Of a stretch of 64,000 nt of DNA, positions 1-11,608 are shown piece after piece (position 1 is the stretch's first letter; every line of letters begins with the position of its first letter). The DNA is from Thunnus maccoyii. Lineage: Eukaryota > Chordata > Actinopteri > Scombriformes > Scombridae. Both the position numbers and the translations under genes were made by a program. The notes under the pieces were generated by a model that saw only the letters and a program-made list of their open reading frames with translations, searched no databases and was not told the origin of the DNA. The stretch is taken from NCBI RefSeq assembly GCF_910596095.1, contig NC_056545.1, forward strand, positions 22,529,067 to 22,593,066. The letters are read 5' to 3'.

Positions 1-3000
1 TATAAAGCGGACTTTATACATTTGTTGTCTAAAGGTATAACAGGGAGGTTTGGAGTGTATTTCTGCAGCTGGATTAGCAGTTGAACACTATAAAGCAAGG
101 ACACACACTAGACAACATACAGTACATCTCTCTCTTTTGTTGATGACAATCAGACAGACATCTTGCAACAGTACGCACAAACTGTTCAGTAACTGCCTGC
201 GCCACAGTCACAGATTGTATGAATTTATCATTTAAAATCTTTAACCTTTACCTTTTGTCTCCTGGGTTACGTAGTTGTACCGAGGTAGCTTGTGACTCAA
301 GAATTTCCTGAAATTCTCATGGTGGAACTTGTGCTACACTTTTTTTTTTTTTTAAAAAAAGGAGCCCTTCATGCTCGATGTGACAGCTTGGTCTTAAAGT
401 CTCAGCCACCTCAGTTGGACACGTTCACCTTAGAGGCGTCACAGTCCCTTTTAAGACGGGCGCCGTTCATACTGGACGACGAGACTCAACTGTCTGAACA
501 CTCTCAGCATGTACGTTCAGTGCCGTTCTACACTTTACTATGTGCAATGTCGATTTGAGAAGAAGAATGTTAATTTATACAGTTTTAAATGTTTCAGAAC
601 AGATGTATACGATGTATATAGAGGTGTATAATAAGCCATTGTACCATGTAAATTATATATGGAATATGGAAGTATTTTTTTAATGAAAATGTCCTAACAT
701 TCCTTCAGCCGTTGATATCAGCAGTATCTTTTCTAAAGATACACGATGTGTCCACTGAAGACTATATGATTACAATGACTACAGCTTGTACACAGGACTT
801 TGTCTGCATGGGAATGTGGTGTAGAGTTGTTTTTTTCCCCCAAATATGAGACAAAACCACTGACAACAAAATACATAAACTCTGGACTAAAGAGGTCGTA
901 TGTTCACCATGATCATGAAAAAAGAAATGAAATGAGGAATCTTAATTGTTATGTTTGTGTCCAGACACTGTGTGGTCACTGCTAGTGATAATAACATCTT
1001 TAAATGGTAATTCAGCCAAAATTGACTGCAAAAAGGTCATTTCAGTTTAATGGGTTTCAGTTTTGTAGCTTTTATGAAAAAGTGCAATTGTACATCATCA
1101 AAATGATTTTTTTTTTCCGATGGCTGAAGTTTCAGCTTCAGTCCTTTTATCCCTTTTTATTTGGTAAAGAAATATTAAAGTGACTGCCCATAAAAGTTCA
1201 GTCCAGGCAGCAACTCAGAGGTGCCATAGATGACTATGTTTTTATTTTCCTTCATTGCTACTCATTACTCAATATTATAAATCACACTTTTGTAGAATAT
1301 CAATCTTTCAGCCAGTGGCAGTGAAATTCCCCATAAAGGTTGTTTTCCATCTAAACACATCATTCAGAGAAGATTTCAGTCCACGTCTGTATACAAAATA
1401 ACTGTTATCATTTTGTTATTTGCCTTGCAAAGGTGGTTGAGGGAAATTCTGCTAAATTATTTTGCTCTGGAAAAAAAAAATCACCCATTTTCCACCAGAT
1501 GAGATGATTTTTAGAGCTTTTAAGGTGTGTTTTGCAGTTATTGTAAATAATCCGCCTGCTCAACGGTACTGTTTTTCTTTGTAGTCGAGTTAAAACTCTC
1601 CATCCTCCATCAATAGTTGTCGCACCTTTTTTTTTCTCAACTTTCAGTTTTCTTTTTCATGGGGTTTTTCTTTGAGTGTCAATGTTTCTGAAGGTATGTG
1701 ATCTTCATCACATTTAACTTTTCTGATTTGTAAAATAATGACTGACGAGTATGAGAGGGCAGTCACATCAATACTTTCTGTGTAAGATACACCAGGACAT
1801 GAACAAAAGAAACCTGGTACACAGCCATTTCTGCAGTTTCAGTGCAGAAACAAACATTGAATATATTGTATAATAGAATGTAAAAAAAAAAAGTTTAGCC
1901 TATATAGTTGTTTATTTTATATGTCTAATAGATTACATATGTATGTTACATGATTTTAAAATTAAAGTAATTTTGTAACAGATAATGAAGTGTCTTATTA
2001 GAGGAGGTGAGGCTTTTTTTGCGTTCAAGTTGGTGTTGCACAGTCACTTGTATGGCTTGTTTTTTCTGTATTTACCATCAAAATAAGCTTTAAAAAATAT
2101 TGTTAATATTGTTTTAAAAGAAATTAACAAATTAAGTTTACATTCTAAAATATCTTGATATTAATTATGTTATATTGAATTATTTATAAAAAATCAACAT
2201 GGATATTGTGAAATATTTGAAAATAAATATTTTTAAACATATGTATTGTTATTCTGAGCAAACTGTTTACTTAGAAAATGATTTATGTACAAGAATGTTT
2301 CTCAACTTTGTAAATTTGGTCTGACGATTAATGCAGAGTCGTGTTTTCACACCAGAGAGTCAGGCTGGTATCAATCTATGAAAAAGACTCAGCAGGAAGA
2401 AAAAGGTTGTCATCAGCACTAAAATAAAATCCAACACATATTCTACCAATATACTGTATATTGTGTCATTAGAGAATTAAAAAATTATCTTTTTAATTAG
2501 AAAATTATCTGATGCAAAACAGCTGATATTTGTTTTTTTAAATGGGATAATGATCCAATTTCGGATGTGACATCACTGTGTTAACGAGGACACAGCAGAG
2601 GGAGTCCGTATGACCCAGTCACACCTTTTTGATTTGATTTTCACAGTGATTCATTTGATGGTAACGATCCAAACACCATCTGTTTCTCAAAAGTCTCACA
2701 AGTCTGCAGTTAAGATTTCCTGTTTGAAGGAGTTCAAATGTGCGGTGTGCAGTAAACTGACACATTATTTGTAGCCTACTGTACGCCACGTCTGCCAGTC
2801 ACAGCAAATAGTTTGATTCAGATAGTAATAAAATATGCAATTTTATAGATTTCAGTGTTTTAGTAGATTCAAAAGATTAAAGCACAATTAAAAGTGTTGT
2901 ATCACATTTACTGTACATGTGTAACAAAAAATTTACAAGCAACTTTTAAAGGTTACTGTATTTATCCAAAATAACTTTCTTATGACATGATTAATGCACG

Positions 3001-3054
3001 CTGATAATAATTACAAGATATTCTCACAGAACTGAACGTGTTCTTTTGTAACTC
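1..3054. other. AT-rich stretch, no gene recognised; possible 3' UTR of an upstream gene
   Basis: No reading frame here resembles a known protein and none has convincing splice sites. The DNA is AT-rich with many short T and A runs. Candidate polyadenylation words on the + strand include ATTAAA near 1174 and AATAAA near 2222. This is the composition expected of a long vertebrate 3' UTR followed by intergenic DNA, so the first ~2.2 kb may be the tail of a + strand gene left of the window. The last part (about 2250-3054) would then be the convergent gap between that gene and radx. This is inference from composition only. Confidence 0.3.
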
Positions 3055-6000
3055 CTAGTCAAGAGAAACCTCCGTCACTCTGTACACCTTGTTGATCAGG
3101 ATCTCCACCTCATCTCCACCCAGATGACAAAGGTCCAAGATGCAAACCACGTGTGTGTCCTCCAGCTCACTGGCAGTCACCAAGATCTCCTCTGCAAGAC
3201 AAATATTTGACATTATAGCGTCTACTGTCACACTGATGCTTAATATGATTACATGAGTTAATGATAAAAGACTTCACGTGTTGAGCCAAACTGTGCAGTG
3301 ATTGCTTCTTGTGTATTAGTGTGGTGGCTACCTGGCTCAGGAAGTGTTGCATCACTGTGGTCCGCAGCGTCACTGAGAGGGCAGAGGAATCCTGACGACA
3401 GGCAGGACAGCATCGTGTTGCCGTGGGGATCCCGAGGAAGACCAACAGCCCTGGGCTCGTTGGAGCACACAACAGGAAAATACGCAGCATCAACAGCTAT
3501 CTGCTTGTTTATGCCTGTCAAAAAGATTTAAAAAAAAAGATTTTAACAACTGATTTTAATCACCGTTTGAAGGTCAAGAAAGGCTCTAAAGGTGGTCTTA
3601 CATGACTGTGTGCTGGTTCAGGTTTATAGGATCTAAGATACAGCTAGTGCATTCATTCATAATGTGACAAACAGAAGGTGAAACGAGGGCAGTAGGGCAC
3701 TGAAACGGTCAGTGTTTGGTTTATAAAAGCTGCTATTCAAAGTTAAAACTCTTCAACTTCACATTTTGTTGAAAACAGAAGGCAGAATAAAAGACAAATA
3801 AAGCAGTTATATGAATTTCTGTGTTTTCTAGATGTGACTGTGCAACTTAGCCTATTTCACATTACAGGCCTTAATGCTCAATTCCAATTTTTTAGTCAGA
3901 TCTGATATTTTTGTGTTGACGGTTCACATTCATGTTTGTAAGTGAAATGTATCCAGTTCTGGTGTGAACACCGTTGAGGTCCCAAACAGCCACGCATGCG
4001 CAGCTTTAACTGAAATGTGAGCTACATGTGTACAAGAATAACGACAGTCAAATCATAAACATGGACGCCATGGCTGTGCTAGAATACATGTCCAAGATTA
4101 TTTTGTTGTGGAGGTCGGCACACAATACAGATGAGGCAAATCACTTGGAGGCAAATCAGCATGTAACATGAACGTAACCTTGGTTTCCAATGACAGTAAG
4201 TCTCTACCTCAAAGTGACTCACTGATGACGTTAAAAGGTAATACAATAAATCACAGAAGGTCAGTTATCTAGGTGCACACTACTTTGAGACTAACTGAAT
4301 TAGACAACAATTTTTGGAGCCATTAGTAAAACAGAGAGCCGAGGCCTACGTCCTCTGAATAATTTAGAATATTATGTGGGAAATAAAAGGATGTTCTGAC
4401 ATGTTGGGCAAAAGAGACTGAAATATTAAAAATGACAGCAACAACAAACAGCACGTGTTGTTTTTCAGTGAGAGGATTTCCACAGATCAGAGGAATTCTT
4501 ACAGTAAAACATTACTTTACCTAATATTGTTATCTGGTAGAACCCCGGACAAACCACGGGTGGGATGGTGTCAGCGCTTTGTTCCGGTGTCCACCGCATG
4601 GCCTGAAGGTTACTCCACTGCAGGAGGACGTTCTTTTCATCAAACGTGAACCTCTGAGAGATGCTGTCCTGGTACAGACCGCCTAGACGCAAATGTTCAG
4701 ACACTTCTTGTTGTTGCTTCAGCCAGCTGCTGCTTTCCCAGGACAATATGTCAGAGTCTGGCGGAAACAAACACATCTGTGTCAAAACCGTGACGCATGC
4801 AAAATCATAATCTGACAGTAAATCAGATCACAGAAGGAACACAGAGTAAAGTTGCAGCTCCAGTAATGCACCTTGATTTTGTGGTTGTGGGCCATGTTCG
4901 ACATCCTGAACTGCCTCCGATTGAGAGTGACCCTCTTCTTCTTCTCGCTGCCCTCGTCCTTTCTCTGTATTTACATGTCCAGCTCTCCTGCAGGAGCAGA
5001 GATAAATGAGCACAGAATGGTTGAAGTGGGTTACTGATGAACAAAACCTGCTGAATCCTCAGTACCTTTTTGTTGGCACGCTACCGTGACTCGAGGAGGA
5101 CTGCTTGGCATTTCTGGAAAACATGTTGATATGTTACCTTTTAAATGTAGCCTTCACTCCTTCTAGCCACAAAAGTGTTATTTATGTTTCAATATGAAGC
5201 TCACATGTGTTAAAATCATACCTCATTCTTCTTTTCCTTTTGCTTGCTGAGATTTCCTCAGAAGAGTTAGATGTTAAACTGGCCAACAGTGTCTGCTCAT
5301 CAGTTGTGGGATCATCGTGTGTGTCTGGCACAGCTTGTTCACACGCATCATTAGAAACATCTGGTACCTGCAGGAAACCAGTTGATTTATTTAACAGTTT
5401 TAATGATCAGCGCTATTGGGAAGAGACTTTCAAATAATGTCCATTACCTCTTTCCCCACTGGGCCTTGTGACTCTGTGGTCTTTGGGCTGTTCATGTATC
5501 GCACTGCCGTGATATGTCCTTGAATTGCAAGTTTTTTATGTTCTCTATATTGAAGGGTCTCCAACTCCTTCTTCAAGTCAGCCGCAGCAACCAGAGGAAC
5601 TTGTCCTGCAGATGTAGCATAAGGATTTTAAAATTACAAAAGACTATATGGACAATATAACATAATTATGTTTACTGTGTGTTGCAAAATTTTAGATGTA
5701 ATGTTTACTCTGTTTTACAGGCCAAACTATCGTCTATATAAATAGTCTTCTTAGGGTTGCTTGAAAAAACAGTTTTAAAAAATTCAAATAAAATATAAAG
5801 GTTCACTCTCAACAGCTGTGTATGCATGAGGATACAGACAGAGAAGGTGTTCACTACAAATATTTTATTTGAATTATATACCACAATGCAAGTCCACCAT
5901 CTGCATCTTGTGGCAGAGCTGCAGGAGAATGCTGACCCAGATTTTATTTGATTCCTGCCACCCACAAGAGAACTGACTGCATCTCATTATGGTTCAGTGC

Positions 6001-9000
6001 TGAAGCAGAGTTCATCATTTCATGCCTTGAAATTATAAAAATGGAAGCTGGCCATTTTTCTGGCATTCTGAAATGAATCTGTGGTACATTTAAATTCAAA
6101 AATGTGTGAAAATGTAATAAAAAACTATTAAATGTTTAAATAAAACAGCAGTGAAGCCATTCCGTATTTTTCCCTCACCTGAAGCATCTGCTGTTGACTG
6201 AGTAAATGTCTTCGAGGCATGAGGATAGCAATAATGGCCACCAACAGCAGTCTTCTGGAGGATGACGTTGTCCTTCAGGGTCTTGGTCCACTGGATGAAG
6301 CTCTTCACTCTGGGGTCACTCACATATGGCTGACCTTTGTGGTAGCCTGTTGTGCAGACAGACAACAAATACACAGTTCAGTTCAAACTGCACTGACTAA
6401 CACTGCCACCCCATATATACAGCATATAGATTATCAGGGAGATATTGTTAGTGTGCTAACCTGTGATGAACATCTCTGTCTCACAGCTACTTGTGAGGTA
6501 GGGCAATGAGCCTTCCACTTGACACACCCTCATCTGAGTGCACACCAGGTAGGTCACTTAGGACGAGATGGTGATATATTAAGCAAAGTGAAAAGCTTGC
6601 AACAGCAGAGCTAGAAGATATGAGCCACAGTTGACTTACTCGGGCATATACGACTGAAGATTTCAGGCTGAGAAGAGGAAAAAACCTCCAGGATAAAAGG
6701 CTGGTCAGTCGTTCCATCCACTGCATGGACCCAGCGGTACGTCCAGAACTTCTCTGGACCTAAAACAAAGGTTCAAACAGTTTTAACTCGACTCAAATTA
6801 AAAAAAAGGAAATTCAGCAGCTTTACTTTGGTTTTAAAAATGATTTCCAGTTTATAGATAAAACATCAACATTCTCACCCTTGTTCCCTTTACTCTTTAC
6901 TCGTTCAACGCGGCCTACAAACGTTACCAAACCAATGATGTCACATGCAGCATTGTTGGCCAATTTGTCCAACTCTGACCTGTAAGATACATACTGTACA
7001 TTACACGAAGGAACGCCACATTTTATTTGTTAAACTGAACAAAACCGAACTCATAATGATACATGATCAGCAAGCAAATGCTGTATTTGTATGAACCAAA
7101 ACAGTGAAAAAACAGCAGAGCAGGCACACCTCAATTACAAGGTGAAGATGGACTTACAGTGGGGTCCAAAAGTCTGAGACCACATTGAAAATCTCTAATA
7201 TTTTCATGTAAACTTGGAAATAATCATTTAAAAACACAAGAAGTTATGATATGTAAAATGAAAAACTATTTAAGATTCTGCACTATTTCTAGGTCAGCAA
7301 TCAAATTTAAGCAAATTTGTCATTGACTACTAAATAGCAATGTGATTGTGGGAAACATGGCATCAGAACTAAGTGAAAGTGTCAGAAGACAAATTCTTCT
7401 AAGCAAAGAGGGGCTTTCTCAGTGTCACATTATGGCTAGACTAAAGGTTTCTAAGGGGGCAGTTCATGGAGCTCTTTGCAGAAACTGGATCAGTTGTATC
7501 CAAAGCACGATCAGGCAGACCGAAAGTAACCACACCATCAGAGGATCGATAAATCAGGCTTAGTTCCCTGAGAGATAGAAAAGCAACTTCATCACAGATA
7601 CCGCATTTGCCAAATAAAGAACGCAAGACTGTAATCAGCAAAAGTACTGTCAAAAGAAGGCTGTGTTGTAGTGGTCTCAGAGGACGAGTAGCAGTTTCTA
7701 AACCACTTCTCATGCGGGGAAACAAGGCCAAACACTTGGGGTGAAATACCAGCATTTCACAGTGGATGACTGGAAAAAAAGTCCTATTTACTGATGAATC
7801 CAAGTTATAGATTTATGGCAGTAAGAGAAGGGTGCATGTAAGGATGAAAGGAGTCAAACAGTAGAGAGAATGATACTGCAGTGGATCAAACCCACAGTGA
7901 AACATGGTGATGGGAGTATTCGAGTCTGGGGGCGTTTTGCCTACTCTGGAGTTGGACACCTGCCCCGAATTGACGACACCCTGACTAAGGAGAAGTACCA
8001 CTCCATTCTTCAGAAACATGCTGGACCCTCTGGTTTACATCTTTGCGGAGAAGGATTCATACTGCAGCAGGATAATGACCCCAAACACACCTCAAAGCTT
8101 TGCAAGAACTACTTGAAGACCAAGGATCCTGACTGTCATAGTCTTTCTTCCACAGTCACCTGATCTCAACCCCACTGAACATTTATGGGGGCACCTGAAG
8201 ACTGAGAAAGCCAATCATTCAGTGACATCATAAGAAGCTCTTTTGACAAATGGTGCTGGGATAACATGGGTTATCAGGTTTTGCACAAACCTGTGGAGTC
8301 CATGCCAGCTCGAATGCTTGCTGTCATTAAAGCAAAAAGGGGGACAAACCAAATACTAAGATATATCAAAGATTCAACTTTTCACTAAAATTGTTAAGCT
8401 GATATTATCATTTGTAATGAAAAACATAGTGTTACATTCGAAAAACAAATGCAACATAGAAGTATCTTGGCTAGTGGTCTCAGACTTTTGGACCTCTCTG
8501 TATATATGGCATTGTTTTTGATAGAATTACAAAATAATGTCAATTCATCACCTGGTGTTGAACTGGTAGGAAACCTCAGGCAATCCCCACTGTGGCAGTA
8601 CACTCTTTGGTGAGACCACAGTGATGACTGACGCTGGGTTGCGAGGATTCAGGCAGATTTCTGGGAAAAATACATATGAGGACTGCATGAAATCTTGTGA
8701 CTGAAAAAACCTTGTAGTAGTTGTAGTTAGTTTGACTTACAATTTGGATGTGAGGTTTGGACAGACAAGACGACAGTGACCATTGTATGCCCCATATCAC
8801 AGCATTTGTGTGTGATATGGGGCACGTTTGAGTTTCAGACAAAAAAAAAAAATGCTATTCACACAAAAAACTGGCACAAAACTTCAAAATGTGACACTGT
8901 GGTCAGTAGTTTGTGTACATACCTACAGAGTTAAAGCTCTTGATTCTGTAATGGTCCATTTGCGGGCGTGACCGGTTTGAATAACTCTGCTTCAGGGTGT

Positions 9001-11100
9001 AATTTTGGAGGTACAACACTGTGCCTACATTCAATCTCTGGTAAAACTCTGGACAAAGTTCATTCCACAGCACGAGGGACATTGTGCCACTCTGATCAGC
9101 AACTTCAAAGTATGCCTGAAATATGACAACACATGAGATGAAAAACTGTCACAACACAACAGCAAAGTATTAGTAAGAAATATGGAAGTATGATCCTCTA
9201 AGATCTTTTTGTTACTGAAGTGTGTGTTTAAACTCACCTGGTAGGGGTAATCAATCTTGAGTCCAAACTTCCCATAATACCGTAATCTGGATTTCTGTAT
9301 TATCTTCACTAGGAGAGGAAGAGATTTCCATGTGTTTCTAAAGGATGACTCCAGACTACTGAGAAGAGTGATCTTTGACACTGTTGAAAAGACATTGCAG
9401 AAAACACATTATCAGGATTTTATCTTCAATCTGGTTGCCAAAGTTCATGCAAAATAAACATGAAATAAATACATGTTTTTAAAACAGAAGCATTAGCTGA
9501 AATGGACAGAGTGCCAATTTCAGTGAGTGAACAATAATGTCTCTTGTCTGCTTGGTTGTCATAACTGTACTGAAACGATTAGTCAAGTAATCTATCAACA
9601 GAAAATTTTAAGACGATTCTGATCATCAACCAATCATTTAAATCATTATTAAGCAAAAAAGCCATGTTCTCTCGTTCCAGCTTCTTTTATACTCTTACAA
9701 ATTTAATATCTTTGTGTATTCTGGGGACAAAACAAGATGATTAAAGGTTGGGTTCTGAGAAACTGTGATAGGCATTTTTTCCCCATAATTTTCTTATGTT
9801 TTGTTACCTAGGAAATGCATCAAAAAATGATGATAGACAAATTAATGCTATAAATAAATGTTAGCTGCAGCCTTGCATCATATTCAAATGATTAAATATC
9901 TCCTGAATAATTTGTGTCTGATATGATTTTCCCACTAAAAAAGTTCAATTATGTTGTTAAAATCCTTAAAATGACATCCACTCCTTCTCCCTCATTAAAA
10001 AAAATCCATAGTCTATGAATATGCAAATATATTTCATTTCAAGTTGTTCAAGTGGACACAAGATGATTGAAGAAGATTTGTGCACTGTAAACTTCAATAG
10101 TGGATCAGAACTGGCTTCCAAACTAGTTGTGATGTCACAAATCATGTTCATGAGCCCCTAAAAATTGGGTTTTTAATGAGCACAGAGAAACTTTCCACTT
10201 TCATTGGATGAATGTGAAAACAGCCTTTTAGTGTCAAACTCTGCACATACATCATTATGCACAGTGAAGCTCAAACATTCAACTATGTGTACTCAGTGGA
10301 GGGAGACATTGAATTCAATAAATTGTCTTATGTGTGAACATATTCTGATTGCTGCCATCCTAAAATATTATTACATGATGGGAAGGTATTGGGTCAAACA
10401 TATTGTGATATATGACTTAGATGGTGTGCTCAGCCTAATAGCTGAAAAGCCGATCACAAAACCCCACCTCAGTGATGTACACAGATCAGTGTGTGACAAA
10501 GTGCAGTATCTCACCGTCCAGCACTGTGTCAGATGAGGGGGACCGTGAGGTCCACATGTCTCCCTCTGGATCGTCGTTGTTCCACAGAGACAGGTAATGT
10601 TTGCGGTTCACCTGAAGAGGCACATCACTCTGCAGCAGCACGCTCCTCTCCATGCCGTGCTTAACCAGCAAGGGCAGTGCACTCACATCCTTAACCCGGG
10701 ACAGGACTTCAGACCTTTGTGCACCACAGCTGAGCTTCTCAATGCACATGTAACCGTGGCCCAGTCTCCTCTCGTTGTAAACAAAAGAGCACTGCGTGAT
10801 GCTGATGTCAGTCCCAGTCCTCAGGGTGTTGTTGTGCACCAGGTGATTTAAACTGGAGTGAATAAAGCATTTAGCTCGCCAGACTCCGTCAGTGACCGTC
10901 ACATCGTAGCTGTCGGACTGCTGCTGTCCCTCAGTTTGCTCACTTAAGTACCTCTGAAGTGTGATAACAGCGACCGGAGGCGCCTCCTCAGCTGTCAGTT
11001 TCAGGCACTGCGTGTACGACAACCGCTCCAGCGTCCTCTGGAGGAAAGGTGCCTGAGGAGGACCAGTCACCGTCGAAGAGCAAGACGAGTTATCCTCCAT
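3055..11100 (-). CDS. radx: RADX, RPA-related single-stranded DNA binding protein (15 coding exons)
   Basis: RADX binds single-stranded DNA at replication forks through OB folds and antagonises excessive RAD51 loading (family knowledge). Coding exons in transcript order: 11100-10515, 9380-9238, 9115-8923, 8660-8552, 6979-6879, 6759-6640, 6556-6461, 6346-6179, 5605-5448, 5367-5222, 5113-5066, 4987-4872, 4757-4521, 3514-3332, 3191-3055. All have GT-AG borders and compatible phases, giving 2541 nt (846 aa; human RADX about 855). Landmarks that align with the human protein are [11 protein letters not shown] (exon 1), KSRLRYYGK (exon 2), [13 protein letters not shown] (exon 3), [13 protein letters not shown] (exon 6), [15 protein letters not shown] (exon 9) and [19 protein letters not shown] (exons 13-14). 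Exons 9-12 encode a low-complexity, charged linker with a basic SKRKRRMR patch that could be a nuclear signal. I chose ATG 11100; an in-frame extension to 11118 would need a TTG start. The exon 7 and exon 13 acceptors were chosen by phase and homology. Confidence 0.93.
3515..4520. other. radx intron 13; nothing clearly functional
   Basis: This intron of about 1 kb lies between the exons ending at 4521 and starting at 3514. It is AT-rich with no open frame of interest. The part around 3885-4010, with a GCATGCGC word near 3993, resembles degenerate dispersed repeats common in teleosts, but I cannot assign a family by eye. Confidence 0.35.
7157..8500 (+). mobile_element. Degenerate Tc1/mariner transposon in radx intron 4
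   Basis: The element is 1344 bp, bounded by 27 bp terminal inverted repeats (7157-7183 and 8474-8500) that share the core GGTCCAAAAGTCTGAGACCA and are flanked by TA on both sides (7155-7156, 8501-8502). That target site is the Tc1/mariner signature. Inside, on the + strand and antisense to radx, are transposase remnants: an N-terminal helix-turn-helix region (from about 7360, [17 protein letters not shown]), a LFTDESK segment near 7786-7806 and a [12 protein letters not shown] segment near 8065-8100, matching the first two acidic positions of the DDE catalytic domain. Several in-frame stops and frame shifts break the frame, so it cannot make active transposase. The ends still match well. Confidence 0.92.
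7342..8345 (+). pseudogene. Broken Tc1-like transposase
   Basis: This is the coding remnant of the Tc1 element. An open piece at 7342-7563 holds the DNA-binding helix-turn-helix region and then shifts frame near 7480. The continuing frame carries stops near 7549, 7741 and 7807. A second clean piece (7870-8163) covers the middle of the DDE domain, with a [11 protein letters not shown] segment and [12 protein letters not shown]. The region expected to hold the third catalytic residue is out of frame after about 8130. Nonfunctional by inspection. Confidence 0.85.
8788..8824. repeat. Perfect 14 bp inverted repeat (hairpin) in radx intron 3
   Basis: The arms are TGCCCCATATCACA (8788-8801) and its exact reverse complement (8811-8824), with a 9 nt loop. 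It lies between radx exons 4 and 3, about 100 nt from the nearer exon. It could be the core of an old MITE or a chance palindrome; the stem is short for a miRNA precursor. Confidence 0.8.
9555..9875 (-). repeat. Dispersed teleost repeat (ATTAGTC / GCTGCAGCC type), in radx intron 1
   Basis: This stretch reads ACGATTAGTCAAGTAATC at one end and GTTAGCTGCAGCC at the other, with internal words (AAGCAAAAAAGCCA, TTCCAGCTTCTT, GGGACAAAACAAG, GGCATTTTTTCCCC) typical of a very common teleost dispersed repeat beginning GGGCTGCAACTAACGATTA. Here it runs in reverse. A second diverged copy in the opposite orientation is at about 16245-16465. The family assignment is from memory of the pattern, not a database search. 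Confidence 0.6.
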
Positions 11101-11600
11101 TATGGACAGTTTATTCAACTAGTTAGCGGTTAACTTAGTTGGTCGCTGCTGTCATGAAGTCATCTCATGTTAGCTTGTTGGCTAACTAACGTCTTCCAGT
11201 CAGTATTAGCAACAGTGTCGCATTTGCATTTAAACTTACGCATTTACTACAAACTACCGGTATCTGAATAAATGCAAGAGAATACTTATCTAGGTAGTAT
11301 ACCATAAAAATTTGAATATTTTTTCAGTTTTTTTTGTTTGTTTGTTTGTTCCTCAGAGTAGCTGGAGCACTAGCGAAGTTACCGCTGGCTAACGTTACTA
11401 ACTCCGGTGCTGTTTGATTGCGTCACTCTATGTTTTGAACACCAATAAGTGCGCAAAGAGAAAGAAATGCATCCTGAGGTAAAACACTTGTTTCTACCAT
11501 GATCAATTATTTAGTTTGACCTACAAACTAGCCGGCCAATGTAAACAGGAAATTCCTCTTTTTAAATTCCCCGCTACCTGTGCGGAGAGTCGGACTAGCC

Positions 11601-11608
11601 TGACGTCA
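11601..11608. promoter_or_regulatory. Consensus CRE palindrome upstream of radx
   Basis: TGACGTCA is the palindromic CREB/ATF site. It lies about 500 bp upstream of the radx start codon in a CG-containing stretch. The match is exact, but occupancy and the transcription start are unknown. Confidence 0.4.

Noticed and set aside
6487-6533. Frameshift in radx exon 7
   Set aside because: With the acceptor placed at the CAG before 6533 the frame breaks, but the upstream acceptor (exon starting at 6556) restores both phase and homology ([15 protein letters not shown]).
11101-11118. N-terminal extension of radx by six codons
   Set aside because: It would start with TTG. ATG at 11100 begins MEDNSS and fits a normal start.
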